DNA from: Ktedonobacterales bacterium
GTDB taxonomy: Bacteria > Chloroflexota > Ktedonobacteria > Ktedonobacterales > Ktedonobacteraceae
NCBI GenBank assembly: GCA_027451525.1
Contig: DAIDJF010000011.1
Location: 1 to 64,000, forward strand
Length of the DNA: 64,000 bases
Reading direction: 5' to 3'
In this document: positions 1 to 8,970 of the stretch, piece after piece
Position numbering within the stretch: the first letter of the stretch is position 1
How the letters are laid out: each line of letters starts with the position of its first letter
Translations under genes and position numbers: made by a program
Notes under the pieces: generated by a model
What the model saw: the letters and a program-made list of their open reading frames with translations, nothing else
The model's database searches: none
What the model was told of the DNA's origin: nothing

Positions 1-180
1 ATTCTCTTGGGTGTTATCCGCTCACAAGGCCGAGACATCAGACATATCTTGGAGCAAATTGAAGCAATCAACCTACGATTTGAACAACTAGAACACCGCT
101 TTGACCGCCAGGAGTCAGAGCTTGCTCAACACACATCCCTTTTGACCCAAATTCTTGCACGTCTTCCTGAAAAACCCTAA
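1..180 (+). CDS. C-terminal end of a coiled-coil protein (5' truncated)
   Basis: The frame is open from the first base to a TAA at 178-180, giving 59 residues with no start codon in the window. The peptide is charged and helical, with a heptad-like run of Leu, Ile and Phe (EQIEAINLRFEQLEHRF) followed by a short Leu-rich tail. This suggests the C-terminal coiled coil of a longer protein, but the family cannot be named from so little sequence. The downstream bases hold no good terminator until a weak hairpin at 394-427. Coding status is supported by the uninterrupted frame running from the window edge and by the biased composition. Confidence 0.6.
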   Translation: MLLGVIRSQGRDIRHILEQIEAINLRFEQLEHRFDRQESELAQHTSLLTQILARLPEKP

Positions 181-705
181 AAGGACAATCATAAAGGTTT
201 TTTCAACCCATCAAAAACCGAATTTTTGACAGCACTTTTGACAGCAGAACCAACCGACACCACCAAATAAATATAGATATGATTAGACAAGATAACCATA
301 ATTCACGCTCGACAGATACATGAAACCGCCTGAGAAGCCAGAAAAAGCAAGCGTTCTCAGTCTTCGACTCTCCCTCATCTCCACCATTCAACAGGCTAGA
401 AGCAAGCACGTGAAGCCGCTTCTAGCCTTGCTTTATGCCACTTTCCGTGTGTACCTATCAGTGGAGCAATCGACAGTTATCGCAGCCTGAGAGCAAATGT
501 GAGGAGCATCGTGTCCACAAAAAAAACGACGAGGACAGAAACGAGCACAAACAATCAACAATCACATGGCAGCAGCGAAAGCAAAATCGCGTCTCATGAA
601 GACTCACTGTGTTGGATAACCTATCCCAGAGAGAGACCATGCCTATTCTGTACAACCCAAGCAACCCACACGAAGCGGAGGAGATTCATCAGTATTGAAT
701 CGGCC
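181..705. other. Intergenic stretch with a hairpin and a 19-codon open frame
   Basis: No convincing gene lies here. A perfect 10-bp inverted repeat (GGCTAGAAGC / GCTTCTAGCC) at 394-427 is followed by TTGCTTT, so it could be a weak terminator for the truncated upstream gene. At 639-698 an ATG preceded by GAGAGAGACC opens a 19-codon frame ending just before the MFS stop codon. It may be a remnant or chance, and nothing in it is recognisable. Confidence 0.5.
394..427 (+). terminator. Hairpin, possible weak terminator
   Basis: A 10-bp perfect stem encloses a 14-nt loop and is followed on the + strand by a short, interrupted T tract. It lies about 210 bases after the stop of the truncated upstream gene. 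Confidence 0.35.
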
Positions 706-2028
706 TCAATGCTCAACGGCACCTTCACGCAGAGGTCCCAATTTACGCATCTCCGGCCAGTATATAGCCACCAGCGTCACCACGAGTAGCGTGCCGATGC
801 CGCCAAGCACAACTGCTGGTATCGGCCCGAACAGTTGCGCGGTCAGCCCCGACTCAAAGCCTCCAAGCTGATTAGAAGTACCGATAAAGAGCGAGCTAAC
901 CGCACTCACACGCCCACGCATAGCATCAGGGGTCCTTACCAGCAGTAGCGTCGCACGGATTACAACACTAATATTATCAAATGCTCCCAGCAGGATGAGC
1001 ATAAGGAAGGAGAGCCAGAACCAATGCGACAGGCCAAAGATGATCGTAGCCACACCAAAGCCGCTCACCGCCAGCAACAAAACACGTCCAGCCCTTTTGA
1101 AAGGTGGACGCTGAGCCAGGGTCAAAGCCATACACACCGCGCCCAGCGATGAGGCAGCTTGTAGCCATCCTAGACCAATCGGACCAACGTGCAGAATATC
1201 CTGCGCAAAAATAGGCAGTAACGTCGTTGCGCCCCCCAGGAGAACCGCGAACAAATCCAGAGTAATCGCCGCCAACATTACCTGCGTTCGCCCCAAAAAG
1301 CGCAGACCATCGAGCAGCGAACTGAGCTTACGCGCCGAGCTTACCGGCGTCTGCTGTGGACGCACGCGCATAAAGAGCACCAGCAGCGCGAACATCAAAA
1401 ACAACACCGCTCCCAGAACATATACCAGTGTCGCGCCGTGAAATAGTCCTATCAAAAAACCGCCAGACGCTGGTCCCAGCACAGCCGACAACTGTCCGAC
1501 ACTGCTCCTCCAGGTGGTGGCATTCTCAAAAGCCTGCTCCGGCACAACCTGCGAAACGAGTGCCGAACTGGCCGGATTATAAAAAGATTGCACACCACCA
1601 ATAGCAATTAGGCAGACGTAAATTAGCAAGAGTGGGCCACGGAGATAGGACAACGTCGCCAGACCCAACGCCGCCAGCACCAATACGATCAGGCCCGTGA
1701 ACACAATATGCTTGCGACTAAAGCGGTCGGCGACGTAACCGGCAGGCAAAAAGAGCAGGATCACTGGTATCACCTGCGCCAGACCAATGCCACCAAGCAC
1801 AAGTGCTGAACGTGTTCGCGCATACAGTTCCCAACCAAGCGCGACAGTCATCATCTGCTGGCTAAAAAAGACGAGAAAAACGCCCGTGAGCAGCAGCCGA
1901 AAATCGCGAAAACGCAGCGCGCGATAGGCATCGGGGCGTCTCTTTCTCACAGCAGCAGATACGACAATGCCTGAGTCTGGCGTAGCTTCTGGAAGAGGTA
2001 TTGATTGCTCTGGCGTTTCCTGATGCAC
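706..2028 (-). CDS. MFS transporter, 12-TM exporter type (EntS-like)
   Basis: This is a 440-residue polytopic membrane protein of the major facilitator superfamily. The N-terminus is a charged cytoplasmic tail with an Arg-rich stretch (RKRRPDAYRALRFRDFRLLL) typical of the MFS_3/EntS group. The loop between helices 2 and 3 carries the MFS motif A form GYVADRFSRK, and about 12 hydrophobic spans follow. The best start is a GTG at 2028, because AAGGA sits six bases upstream. Family members export siderophores, drugs or metabolites; the substrate cannot be read here. It lies on the same strand as a second, 14-TM MFS gene about 230 bases upstream, but that gap makes a shared transcript uncertain. 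Confidence 0.85.
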   Translation of the reverse strand: MHQETPEQSIPLPEATPDSGIVVSAAVRKRRPDAYRALRFRDFRLLLTGVFLVFFSQQMMTVALGWELYARTRSALVLGGIGLAQVIPVILLFLPAGYVADRFSRKHIVFTGLIVLVLAALGLATLSYLRGPLLLIYVCLIAIGGVQSFYNPASSALVSQVVPEQAFENATTWRSSVGQLSAVLGPASGGFLIGLFHGATLVYVLGAVLFLMFALLVLFMRVRPQQTPVSSARKLSSLLDGLRFLGRTQVMLAAITLDLFAVLLGGATTLLPIFAQDILHVGPIGLGWLQAASSLGAVCMALTLAQRPPFKRAGRVLLLAVSGFGVATIIFGLSHWFWLSFLMLILLGAFDNISVVIRATLLLVRTPDAMRGRVSAVSSLFIGTSNQLGGFESGLTAQLFGPIPAVVLGGIGTLLVVTLVAIYWPEMRKLGPLREGAVEH

Positions 2029-2256
2029 GTGTTATCCTTGTTCTAACCCTCTAAGTAGGCAAAATAAGGTACAGTTTGGCTTTATGACGAACCAGATGGC
2101 AACATAGATGTGGTCTACGCTGCCGTGATCGGTCACCGTTGTCTCAACCATGTGAGGGACGTCAAGGGAGAGGACAGCGACAAAAAACCGCACAGTGTCA
2201 ACGTAGTATGCTGGCTACGCGACCTGACTGAGATCGATTTGCGACTCTTCTTTTGC

Positions 2257-3717
2257 CTAAATTCCAATTGTTTGCTTACTATATGACGTATCTGACGCCT
2301 CGATTGTAGTTTTCGGAGTACGGATAACAAAAATGGACACCAGCAGTGCTACGACCATCAGTGCCGCCGAACACAAAAATGCCACCTGATAGCCATGCAT
2401 GCTAGCTTGCACAAGCACCTTCCCGCTCGCTACATCTGCTGCTGTTGTCGTGCTCGCCACAACCGTTAGAACGGCTAAACCCAGGGCACCCCCAAGTTGC
2501 TGCGATGTATTGATCAAGCCCGATGCCAATCCCGTTTCATTATCTAGCACCCCTGATGTTGCAGCTACCGTCACAGCCACAAACGAGAGTCCCATACCGA
2601 TTGCCAGGATAAGAAAGGCAGGCAGCAGATTGGTCAAGTAGGACGAAGCAGGCGTCAATAAGCTCAACAAGAACGTGCCAACAATCATCAAAGATGCGCC
2701 AACGACGAGCAGAGGCTTAAATCCAAAACGGTCCAGCAGGCGCGGTGCCTGAATAGAGATGATGCCGATGATGATCGGCAACGGGAGAAAGCTCAGTCCG
2801 CTCAACGAGGGCGAATAGTGCAGCACATTCTGGACATAGAGCGAGATAAAGAAGAACAGGCCAAGTGTACCAGCTACCACTGGCAGCATGACCAGATTGC
2901 CACCACTTACGTTGCGATTCCGAAAGATGGTCAGTGGCATCAGTGGATGCTTCACTCTGGCCTCATTGAACAGGAATGCAGCCAGCAGGACAATGCTCAC
3001 ACCCAGCGTTATCAACGTGCTCTTATCAGTCCAACCGAACTGCGAGACCAGCGTCAGAGCGTAGACCAGTGCAACGAGACCGCCTGTCACCAATACAGCA
3101 CCTGTAAGGTCGAGATGTTTTTCTCCAACCTCTTCTTGCTGTAACGGAACATATTTCAGGATACCTGCGATAGTGAGGATGCCAGCCGGGACGTTCACGA
3201 AGAAGCACCATTGCCAGCCTAGATATTGCGTTAGCACTCCGCCCAGGAAGACTCCCACCGCCGCGCCCCCTGACGCTACCATACTCCAGATACTCAATGC
3301 CCTGTTGCGCTCTTCTCCCTCCTCAAACGTTGTGAGTAGGATGGAAAGAGCCGTTGGAGCCATAAATGCTGCGGACAATCCCTGTAGCGCGCGCAACACG
3401 ATGAGCAGAACACTAGAACTGGTCAGGCCCAGCAGTAACGAGAAGAGGGAAAATCCTCCGATACCCAGCACTAGCAGGTGCCGCCGCCCAAACAGATCGG
3501 CAGTACGTCCACCCAACATCAAAAAACCGCCAAAAGTCAGGATATATGCGGTCAGGACCCATTGCAACGAGGATGTATTAAAATGCAAAGCGGCTTTCAT
3601 AGCAGGTAATGCCACATTGATAATCGCGCCATCCAAAACAACCATAAATATTGCCAGCGAGAGCAATAGCAGGATCATAGAACGATTCTGGCTCTGCTTC
3701 GGTATTACTTTTGACAT
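2257..3717 (-). CDS. MFS drug-exporter family protein, 14-TM DHA2 (EmrB/QacA) type
   Basis: This is a 486-residue membrane protein of the DHA2 branch of MFS, which uses the proton gradient to expel drugs and other amphipathic compounds. The opening MVVLDGAIINVALP is the DHA2 helix-1 motif (usually LDxTIVNVALP). Motif A appears as GGRTADLFGRR and a motif-C-like glycine-rich helix as GGAAVGVFLGG. About 14 hydrophobic spans are visible. The ATG at 3717 is chosen over the longer in-frame ATG at 3768 because an AAAGAG ribosome site precedes it. The longer start would also place a 17-bp palindrome (3746-3762) inside the coding region. That palindrome is a candidate operator, so the gene is probably ligand-induced. 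Confidence 0.88.
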   Translation of the reverse strand: MSKVIPKQSQNRSMILLLLSLAIFMVVLDGAIINVALPAMKAALHFNTSSLQWVLTAYILTFGGFLMLGGRTADLFGRRHLLVLGIGGFSLFSLLLGLTSSSVLLIVLRALQGLSAAFMAPTALSILLTTFEEGEERNRALSIWSMVASGGAAVGVFLGGVLTQYLGWQWCFFVNVPAGILTIAGILKYVPLQQEEVGEKHLDLTGAVLVTGGLVALVYALTLVSQFGWTDKSTLITLGVSIVLLAAFLFNEARVKHPLMPLTIFRNRNVSGGNLVMLPVVAGTLGLFFFISLYVQNVLHYSPSLSGLSFLPLPIIIGIISIQAPRLLDRFGFKPLLVVGASLMIVGTFLLSLLTPASSYLTNLLPAFLILAIGMGLSFVAVTVAATSGVLDNETGLASGLINTSQQLGGALGLAVLTVVASTTTAADVASGKVLVQASMHGYQVAFLCSAALMVVALLVSIFVIRTPKTTIEASDTSYSKQTIGI

Positions 3718-3745
3718 AAAGTCTCTTTCTGAAATGAAAAATAAC

Positions 3746-3762
3746 ACTTGCAATTTGCAAGT
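3746..3762. promoter_or_regulatory. 17-bp perfect palindrome, candidate operator of the DHA2 exporter
   Basis: ACTTGCAA-T-TTGCAAGT is a perfect inverted repeat about 29 bases upstream of the exporter start codon. Dyads of this size in front of efflux genes commonly bind TetR, MarR or HxlR/PadR-type repressors. No such regulator gene is adjacent. Confidence 0.5.
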
Positions 3763-4060
3763 AGGCATACCATGCCATCAATGGACAGAAAGATCTTCTG
3801 AGATCTTGCGCTTCATAAAAGAAGAACATCAACCGAGCCGCTATCTATTCCGGCCCATGCGTGTTTTTCTGATCGCTAGTCTAAAGGCCCATTCCGGCTT
3901 TTAGTGAATCTGAGGAAAATCGCTGTTTCTCTCTTTCAAATGAACATTTACACATGTGTGGTGAAACAGAGAGCACTGAGAAATGCTTGTTTAAATACCT
4001 GCTCGGTCCCATCAAAATATGCGGTGAGCGCGACTTCTATACGGATACTATATAGAAACA
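3763..4060. other. Intergenic stretch, no gene seen
   Basis: This is the upstream region of the DHA2 exporter and the downstream region of the hypothetical gene at 4061-4438. Short AT-rich patches could hold the exporter promoter, but I see no well-matched -35/-10 pair and no credible coding frame. Confidence 0.5.
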
Positions 4061-4438
4061 CTACATAGAAACCCACGCTTGGCGGGAACGGGGCTGCACA
4101 GGAAGAAGTGCAGCCGCTTCCTCCAAACATTCCTCGTTTCGTGTAGCTCTTACTTGCTCAAGGGCCATCACTATCTCGGACTTGACAAGTCGTCCGGTAC
4201 GTATGTACCCCTGCATCAGTCGTAGTATATATTTTCCGCTTGCTCCACTATTATAAAGTATACGGAGCAACTGTCGATAGTGGTAACTTTGGGATGAAGC
4301 GGAATGTTTACTACTACCATAAGTATTTGCACCAGTAACAAGAGCACAAAGAAGAAGAGTAATATCATCCATTATTTTTCTGCCGGCTGTTCTACTCTTG
4401 TGAGTATTATGGATTGAGGAGTCAATGAATGTACGCAC
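4061..4438 (-). CDS. Hypothetical protein
   Basis: This 125-residue frame has no recognisable family. It begins with GTG at 4438, preceded by AGGGGTAAGG at a plausible distance; an internal ATG at 4372 lacks a ribosome site. The middle of the protein reads as amphipathic helices (HYRQLLRILYNSG, then SEIVMALEQVRAT), which suggests a small helical, possibly DNA- or protein-binding domain. The neighbours are an efflux gene and a broken histidine kinase, so context gives no function. It may itself be a remnant of a larger gene. Confidence that it is expressed is modest. Confidence 0.4.
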   Translation of the reverse strand: MRTFIDSSIHNTHKSRTAGRKIMDDITLLLCALVTGANTYGSSKHSASSQSYHYRQLLRILYNSGASGKYILRLMQGYIRTGRLVKSEIVMALEQVRATRNEECLEEAAALLPVQPRSRQAWVSM

Positions 4439-4582
4439 AACCTTACCCCTGACCCTTTTTATAACAACAAGGTCATATATTTTTTACGTATGGAACAGCT
4501 CAGCAGTTTCAAAACTAAACAGTTTGATAACTCATAAAGATCTTGATGCGTTATAAGTAGCTATTATTCTCTGGACTATTCT

Positions 4583-5446
4583 CTATTCAACTCGATAAAC
4601 CTGCGTAATATTTGTACTCAAAGAACCTGCCAGCGGTACTGTACACCAGAAGGTTGAGCCAACACCAGGGGTACTTTGTACTCCAACTGTCCCTCCTTGC
4701 CGTTCACCCGTGTACCACTACCTGCGCAATCTGCAATAAAGCATCCAGTGCTTGCTGTACTCGCCGTTCTAAGCGACGACGTTCTGTCACGTCGCGACAG
4801 ACTAGCACGCCACCCGTTATCTGGCCTTGGGCATCGGTAAGAGGACTGCCCGTTATTGAGAGGAACCGTTGCTGTCCATTATGTGTATGCAAAAGGATAT
4901 CCTGTGCGGTATCTCCATATAAAGACTCGCCTTGTTTGACTCTTTCATGAGGCAATATTCATAAGGCAGCGGAACTCCCTCCTCAGTGAACACTTTGAAC
5001 TGGCGCGGAGTGAGGTCCTCTGAAAAACCTAACATATCCCTGGACGCGCGGTTGAATTTTGGCGAACGGTCAAAAGGCTGGAAAATAAAAACTGCCTCGG
5101 TCATCGCTTCGAAGATAGCTTCCAACTGTTGCGCACGCTCCGCTGCCTGCTGCTCGGCCTGACGTAACAGGGTGAGATCACGCGTTACGATAACAGCACC
5201 ATTAATAATTCCTTGTTCGTTCTCTCGCAAGGGGGCCGCACTGACAGAAATCGTGCGCTCACTTTGCATAAACAGAGAGGTATAGGCAAACTCGACGTCT
5301 TGTACGATTTCTCCTCGCAACGCGCGAGCTAACGGCATAGACTCGAATGTGAAAGGCACGCCATCAACCGAACGCACCTGGAATACTGAGAGCATATCTG
5401 GCAAGGCAACCTCTGGCTTGTGCTCCGGCTGCTCCATCGCTCGCAC
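4583..5446 (-). pseudogene. Degraded PAS-domain sensor histidine kinase
   Basis: Three pieces of one kinase are visible in order. Frame one (5446 to about 4950) holds a PAS-like segment with TRDLTLLRQAEQQAAERAQQ and a second PAS start (AIFEAMTEAVFIF). Near 4948-4950 the frame shifts, consistent with loss of one T in the run before TTGCCT. The next frame continues the PAS domain (HERVKQGES, GGVLVCRDVTERRRLERR) and stops at 4704. In a third frame (about 4707-4583) the typical end of a HATPase_c domain appears: GGTVGVQSTPGVGSTFW, then a stop. The phosphoacceptor His region and the N, G1 and F boxes are missing, so about 200 residues were deleted. The gene cannot make a working kinase. The 5' end also starts abruptly inside a PAS domain. 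Confidence 0.8.
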
Positions 5447-5505
5447 TGCGGTTCATCTGCTATACGCATCATGCGGATGAGATGGAGACAACAATAGGAC
5501 CACGC

Positions 5506-6420
5506 CTATTGTGCTCTCAGCGGCTGGCTGATCAATTTCCCTTTACGGCGAATTGTATGAGCCAGTTGAAAGCCCACTGATTTACAAGCAGAGACAATAG
5601 CAGTATTTTCGCCAGAAGGTTCGATGATCACGCTATTAGCTCCATACGCTTGGAAATGCCGCAGCATCTCCAAGAGGAGGATGCGCCCAAAGCCACGTCG
5701 ATGAAAACGCGGATCGACGCCAATTGGTTCAATCTGGGCCACATGGCGTGCTGGCTCAAACCAGCCTACGCAAAAACCAGCGAGTGAACCATCGGGCGCA
5801 ACGATCACCAGATCCAACTCTGGCCGATAGTGAGGTGCACGCAACGTCCGCGCACGCCATGCCGCAGTCATTGACGTACTCTCGAAGGCTGTACGATGCA
5901 GTTCTGCGTATGCAACAGTTTCCTGTTCTCCTGCGAGGGTGCGAAGCTGAAAACCATCAGGCACTGTCGGCACAGAAGAAAGATTGCGCAAGTCGTGTTG
6001 GAGAAGAACATAATAATCGTTCGTATCAAGCAGAAAACCATGCGCTTCAACAAGTCGTTGCCGCTCGTGGTCATCCTCCCAAAACTCTACCCAATAAGGC
6101 AGTGGATAGCCTCGCTCGCGATCACGTTCACCAAAACGCTCGTCCGCCCAGGCAAAAAGGTCCACCTCAATGCTCTGTGCCTCTGGTCCAGGCATGATAA
6201 AGAAGTCTAGCGTGGCCCAGTAATATTGCCAGGCCGCAAAAGCAAGGACTTGCCCATGCTCGTCTTCCCACAAGACAGCATCATGACTCTCATTGATAGC
6301 AGGAGAACTGAGCCGCCAGGGAAGATCTATCACATGCACACAGGAAAGCGGCATATTCTCGATTATGGCCGAAATACGCGGCAGGTCTGTCTCGCCGCGA
6401 AAAGCATGACGGGTAATCAT
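5506..6420 (-). CDS. GNAT acetyltransferase, two-domain
   Basis: This is a 304-residue protein with two GNAT-like halves. The C-terminal half holds the acetyl-CoA-binding signature VDPRFHRRGFGRILLLEML (motif A, Q/RxxGxG form), followed by SVIIEPSGENTAIVSACKSVGF, the usual motif-B region. The N-terminal half looks like a degenerate GNAT fold without a clear pyrophosphate loop. The substrate is unknown; such proteins acetylate amines of small molecules, antibiotics or proteins. The start is ATG at 6420, preceded by AAGGAGAG, rather than an upstream alternative at 6489. The stop of the preceding gene overlaps this ATG by one base (TGATG), so the two are translationally coupled. Confidence 0.8.
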   Translation of the reverse strand: MITRHAFRGETDLPRISAIIENMPLSCVHVIDLPWRLSSPAINESHDAVLWEDEHGQVLAFAAWQYYWATLDFFIMPGPEAQSIEVDLFAWADERFGERDRERGYPLPYWVEFWEDDHERQRLVEAHGFLLDTNDYYVLLQHDLRNLSSVPTVPDGFQLRTLAGEQETVAYAELHRTAFESTSMTAAWRARTLRAPHYRPELDLVIVAPDGSLAGFCVGWFEPARHVAQIEPIGVDPRFHRRGFGRILLLEMLRHFQAYGANSVIIEPSGENTAIVSACKSVGFQLAHTIRRKGKLISQPLRAQ

Positions 6421-7256
6421 CACGATACAATCTCTCCTTGATTTGCTCGATCTTCCTCTGGACTCCACGAATAAGTATTTACCACACAATATTCACGAAA
6501 CCCAAGGCGACAGTAGATATTGAGACCGAACGGTGAGGATGTAAGCACGGCGACATGATAGCCTCTCGCCCGTGCCTCACGCGCCGCCATTAATGTCATC
6601 ATCGTACCAATGCCCTGGTGACGATATGCAGGAAGCGTGACAACAGAATGAATAGCAGCCACACAGCCATCATAAAACACACGAACCGTTGCCACAGGTG
6701 TGCCATCCTGCAAACCAAGATAAAATTGGAGAGGGCCAGCAGAATCCAGCGGTATCCGCGCATAGTTTGCAATTATTTGCTGCACATGCTCTTCAGGGAC
6801 AGGGAAAAGCCAGACACGAACCCACTGCTCCAATAATGTATGGTCAGTAACAGGGAGAACCGTAATGTTCGCGGCCAGCGGGATATCTTCTTGCAATGTC
6901 TCTAGCTCGATAGCCATGCCAGGCTCATCTTCTTCATGCTTTAAGCCATGTGCACGTAAAATAGCCCCAGCATTTTCTGGGCGTGAAGAAGGTCCAACCT
7001 GCCACTCAAAGCCCTGCTTGCGTTGCGCAAAATGCTGGCGGATACGGGCAATAAGCGCGGGAAGCGCATCCTGTTGCACGTTCATTGAAAGCACCATGTT
7101 AACCTGCCCAGACTCAGATTCCGTCCAGAATACATCCGCTTCCTGGTGAAGTTGCCCACCAATAGCTGTGCATAACCAACTCCCATAAGCAATAATGCTG
7201 GCATCTATAGCTTGTGAAATGTTTGCTGGATTGATACGTTGCATTAAGTTCTTCAT
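6420..7256 (-). CDS. GNAT acetyltransferase, two-domain
   Basis: This 278-residue GNAT-family protein has the acetyl-CoA loop in its C-terminal part (LPAYRHQGIGTMMTLMAARE), then AVLTSSPFGLNIYCRLGF, a good match to GNAT motif B. The first 120 residues are probably a second, degenerate GNAT lobe. The start is ATG at 7256, with GGAAGGAG about 13 bases upstream; an ATG at 7244 is also possible. Its stop codon overlaps the start of the following acetyltransferase by one base, so both are made from one message and may act together or form a heteromer. They are not near-identical copies, so any duplication is old. The substrate is unknown. Confidence 0.8.
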   Translation of the reverse strand: MKNLMQRINPANISQAIDASIIAYGSWLCTAIGGQLHQEADVFWTESESGQVNMVLSMNVQQDALPALIARIRQHFAQRKQGFEWQVGPSSRPENAGAILRAHGLKHEEDEPGMAIELETLQEDIPLAANITVLPVTDHTLLEQWVRVWLFPVPEEHVQQIIANYARIPLDSAGPLQFYLGLQDGTPVATVRVFYDGCVAAIHSVVTLPAYRHQGIGTMMTLMAAREARARGYHVAVLTSSPFGLNIYCRLGFREYCVVNTYSWSPEEDRANQGEIVS

Positions 7257-7459
7257 AACTATCTGCAAGCTCCTTCCTGGAACGTAGACGAGCAAATTGA
7301 ATAGAGCACATAGCTTATGCGATTAATTATATCCTGTATAGCTCAAAACAGTCATTTACCTTATGCAACAACAGAAACGAGATTTTCAGTGCGTAACTCT
7401 GGACATTTTAAGCCTACAAGCACTCATATTTTTGCATATTCACAGCAAGAAGAAGAGCT

Positions 7460-8212
7460 TTATGGTTGCCCTACAGCAGGTAAAGCAGAGATCGTCACAT
7501 TACTGAATAACGCAGTTACGCCCGGAGAGGTTGCGCCATTGGAGACAAAGAGCGCAACCTGCCCTTGTGTATAGTCAGGATCACTGATGCTCGCCGCCAA
7601 TTGACCGTTGATCTCCATTATCAGCATGGGGCCATTCATTGTTATTTTTAACATATTCGGTTGACCAAGATGCCTCAGCAATAATGTAGGCGTCGGCGGC
7701 ACAAGCACTGTCGTCTCTGGGTTTCGCTGCTTATCTAATGTCTCTTTGCTTATGCTATAGCTATTATCACCAAAGATATTGATACGGTAGTCGTGATCGA
7801 GATTCACATCTCCACGTAAATATAGGCCCACACTATCTGCTGGACTCGCTTGCAGGAGCGTAAACGTTGTAGTTAACACAAAATTATCAAAATAGATGTT
7901 GGTTGGCAGACTCTCCACCAACACCTGGTGATTCGTATCTGAAAGCTGTAATCCCTTACTGCTCAAAGCACGTGTATATCCTTCTGCATTTCCTACATAC
8001 CAGTCATTACTGCTACTGAAATTATCAGTAAACAACAATTGGGGGGTAGGGGAAACCGCTTGAGTTGCTGTCGATGACGCTATCGCATGCCCGGAAATAT
8101 TCTTGGGTATATTGATTCCTGTAAGCACAAAAAATATACTCGCGCCAATAAACACCATTATGGCAATACTTAGCCATACAGACCGTACTAAAACAGATTT
8201 CTTCCTTGACAT
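7460..8212 (-). CDS. Secreted or membrane-anchored lectin-like protein
   Basis: This is a 250-residue protein with a basic N-terminus and one hydrophobic segment (about residues 11-32) that acts as a signal anchor or signal peptide. A low-complexity Ser/Thr linker follows. The rest (about residues 60-245) resembles concanavalin-like jelly-roll domains of the DUF1080/3-keto-disaccharide type: FTDNFSSSNDW opening, strands with VGLYLRGD, and MLKITMNGPMLIMEINGQL near the end. It probably binds a surface or extracellular carbohydrate; no catalytic motif is visible. GGGAG lies 11 bases upstream of the ATG. A good sigma-70-like promoter precedes it at 8295-8323, so it is transcribed separately from tetR. 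Confidence 0.65.
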   Translation of the reverse strand: MSRKKSVLVRSVWLSIAIMVFIGASIFFVLTGINIPKNISGHAIASSTATQAVSPTPQLLFTDNFSSSNDWYVGNAEGYTRALSSKGLQLSDTNHQVLVESLPTNIYFDNFVLTTTFTLLQASPADSVGLYLRGDVNLDHDYRINIFGDNSYSISKETLDKQRNPETTVLVPPTPTLLLRHLGQPNMLKITMNGPMLIMEINGQLAASISDPDYTQGQVALFVSNGATSPGVTALFSNVTISALPAVGQP

Positions 8213-8294
8213 AATAACTACGACTCCCTAAATATTCAGATGAAGATGCAAGGGAGGTCCTCTTTCTAGAATTTTATGGGTACGTTTCTGTGCT

Positions 8295-8323
8295 ATTATA
8301 CGGTTTTTCCACACACTCAACAA
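8295..8323 (-). promoter_or_regulatory. Sigma-70-type promoter for the lectin-like gene
   Basis: Read on the minus strand, TTGTTG and TATAAT are separated by exactly 17 bases. The -35 box lies in a short inverted repeat (ACACACT / AGTGTGT) that overlaps the tetR stop codon. Confidence 0.6.
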
Positions 8324-8326
8324 CAA

Positions 8327-8911
8327 TCAGTGTGTCGCCAATAACCCCTCTATAATAATTTGCCGATATATCTCAATGACTTGCAGCACGCTCAGACGCC
8401 CACCTGGACGAAACCACGTCGCAACTTCAGTACACATCGCAATGATTGCATACGATGTCACTTTTACATCACCCGGCCGAAATACCTTACGCTCAATCCC
8501 ATCGCGCAAAATCTCTTGTACAAGCTTCTCATACGTGTCTCTTAGCGCAAGAATGTGGGCTTTATTCTCAGGCTCTAAGGCCCGAATCTCTGTATCCACG
8601 ATAAAAAACTCATTTTTATAGGTCGTGTGCAAGCGAATATGGCTGCTAATGGCCTCACTTAAGCGTTGCAACGGCTCATCGTACACCTCAAGAACATGCT
8701 GCAGCGCGGCATTTAAACGCACCATATGCGTCTCCATAATCTCCACCAGAAGTGCTTGTTTATTTGGGTAGTGATGATAAATACTTGCAGCTTGAATGCC
8801 TGCAATACGCGCAATATCGCGCAACGGTGCTGCATGATATCCATATTCCGCGAACATCTGCACTGCTGCCTCAAGAATCTGTTCGCGCATTGGCGCACCC
8901 TCTAAACGCAT
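8327..8911 (-). CDS. TetR/AcrR family transcriptional regulator
   Basis: This is a 194-residue one-component regulator. Residues about 8-55 are a TetR helix-turn-helix: REQILEAAVQMFAEYGY, then IARIAGIQAASIYHHYPNKQ, where SIYHHYPNK is the classical recognition-helix ending. The C-terminal half is the helical ligand-binding and dimerisation domain, of the TetR_C_33-like kind with an LRDTYEKLVQEILRDGIERK stretch. The start ATG at 8911 has AGAGGAACG upstream. A near-perfect AGGAGGTGATT lies further up but has no well-placed ATG. Its target is unknown; the adjacent lectin-like gene, whose promoter overlaps the end of tetR, is one candidate. Confidence 0.85.
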   Translation of the reverse strand: MRLEGAPMREQILEAAVQMFAEYGYHAAPLRDIARIAGIQAASIYHHYPNKQALLVEIMETHMVRLNAALQHVLEVYDEPLQRLSEAISSHIRLHTTYKNEFFIVDTEIRALEPENKAHILALRDTYEKLVQEILRDGIERKVFRPGDVKVTSYAIIAMCTEVATWFRPGGRLSVLQVIEIYRQIIIEGLLATH

Positions 8912-8970
8912 AAAGATCGTTCCTCTTTTCTTTTTGATAATCACCTCCTGTAGTATAGCAAAAAGCCCAC

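Noticed and set aside
3173-3904. Long open frame on the + strand
   Set aside because: It lies antisense to the DHA2 exporter, whose membrane-protein motifs and ribosome site are clear. The frame has no domain and no start signal.
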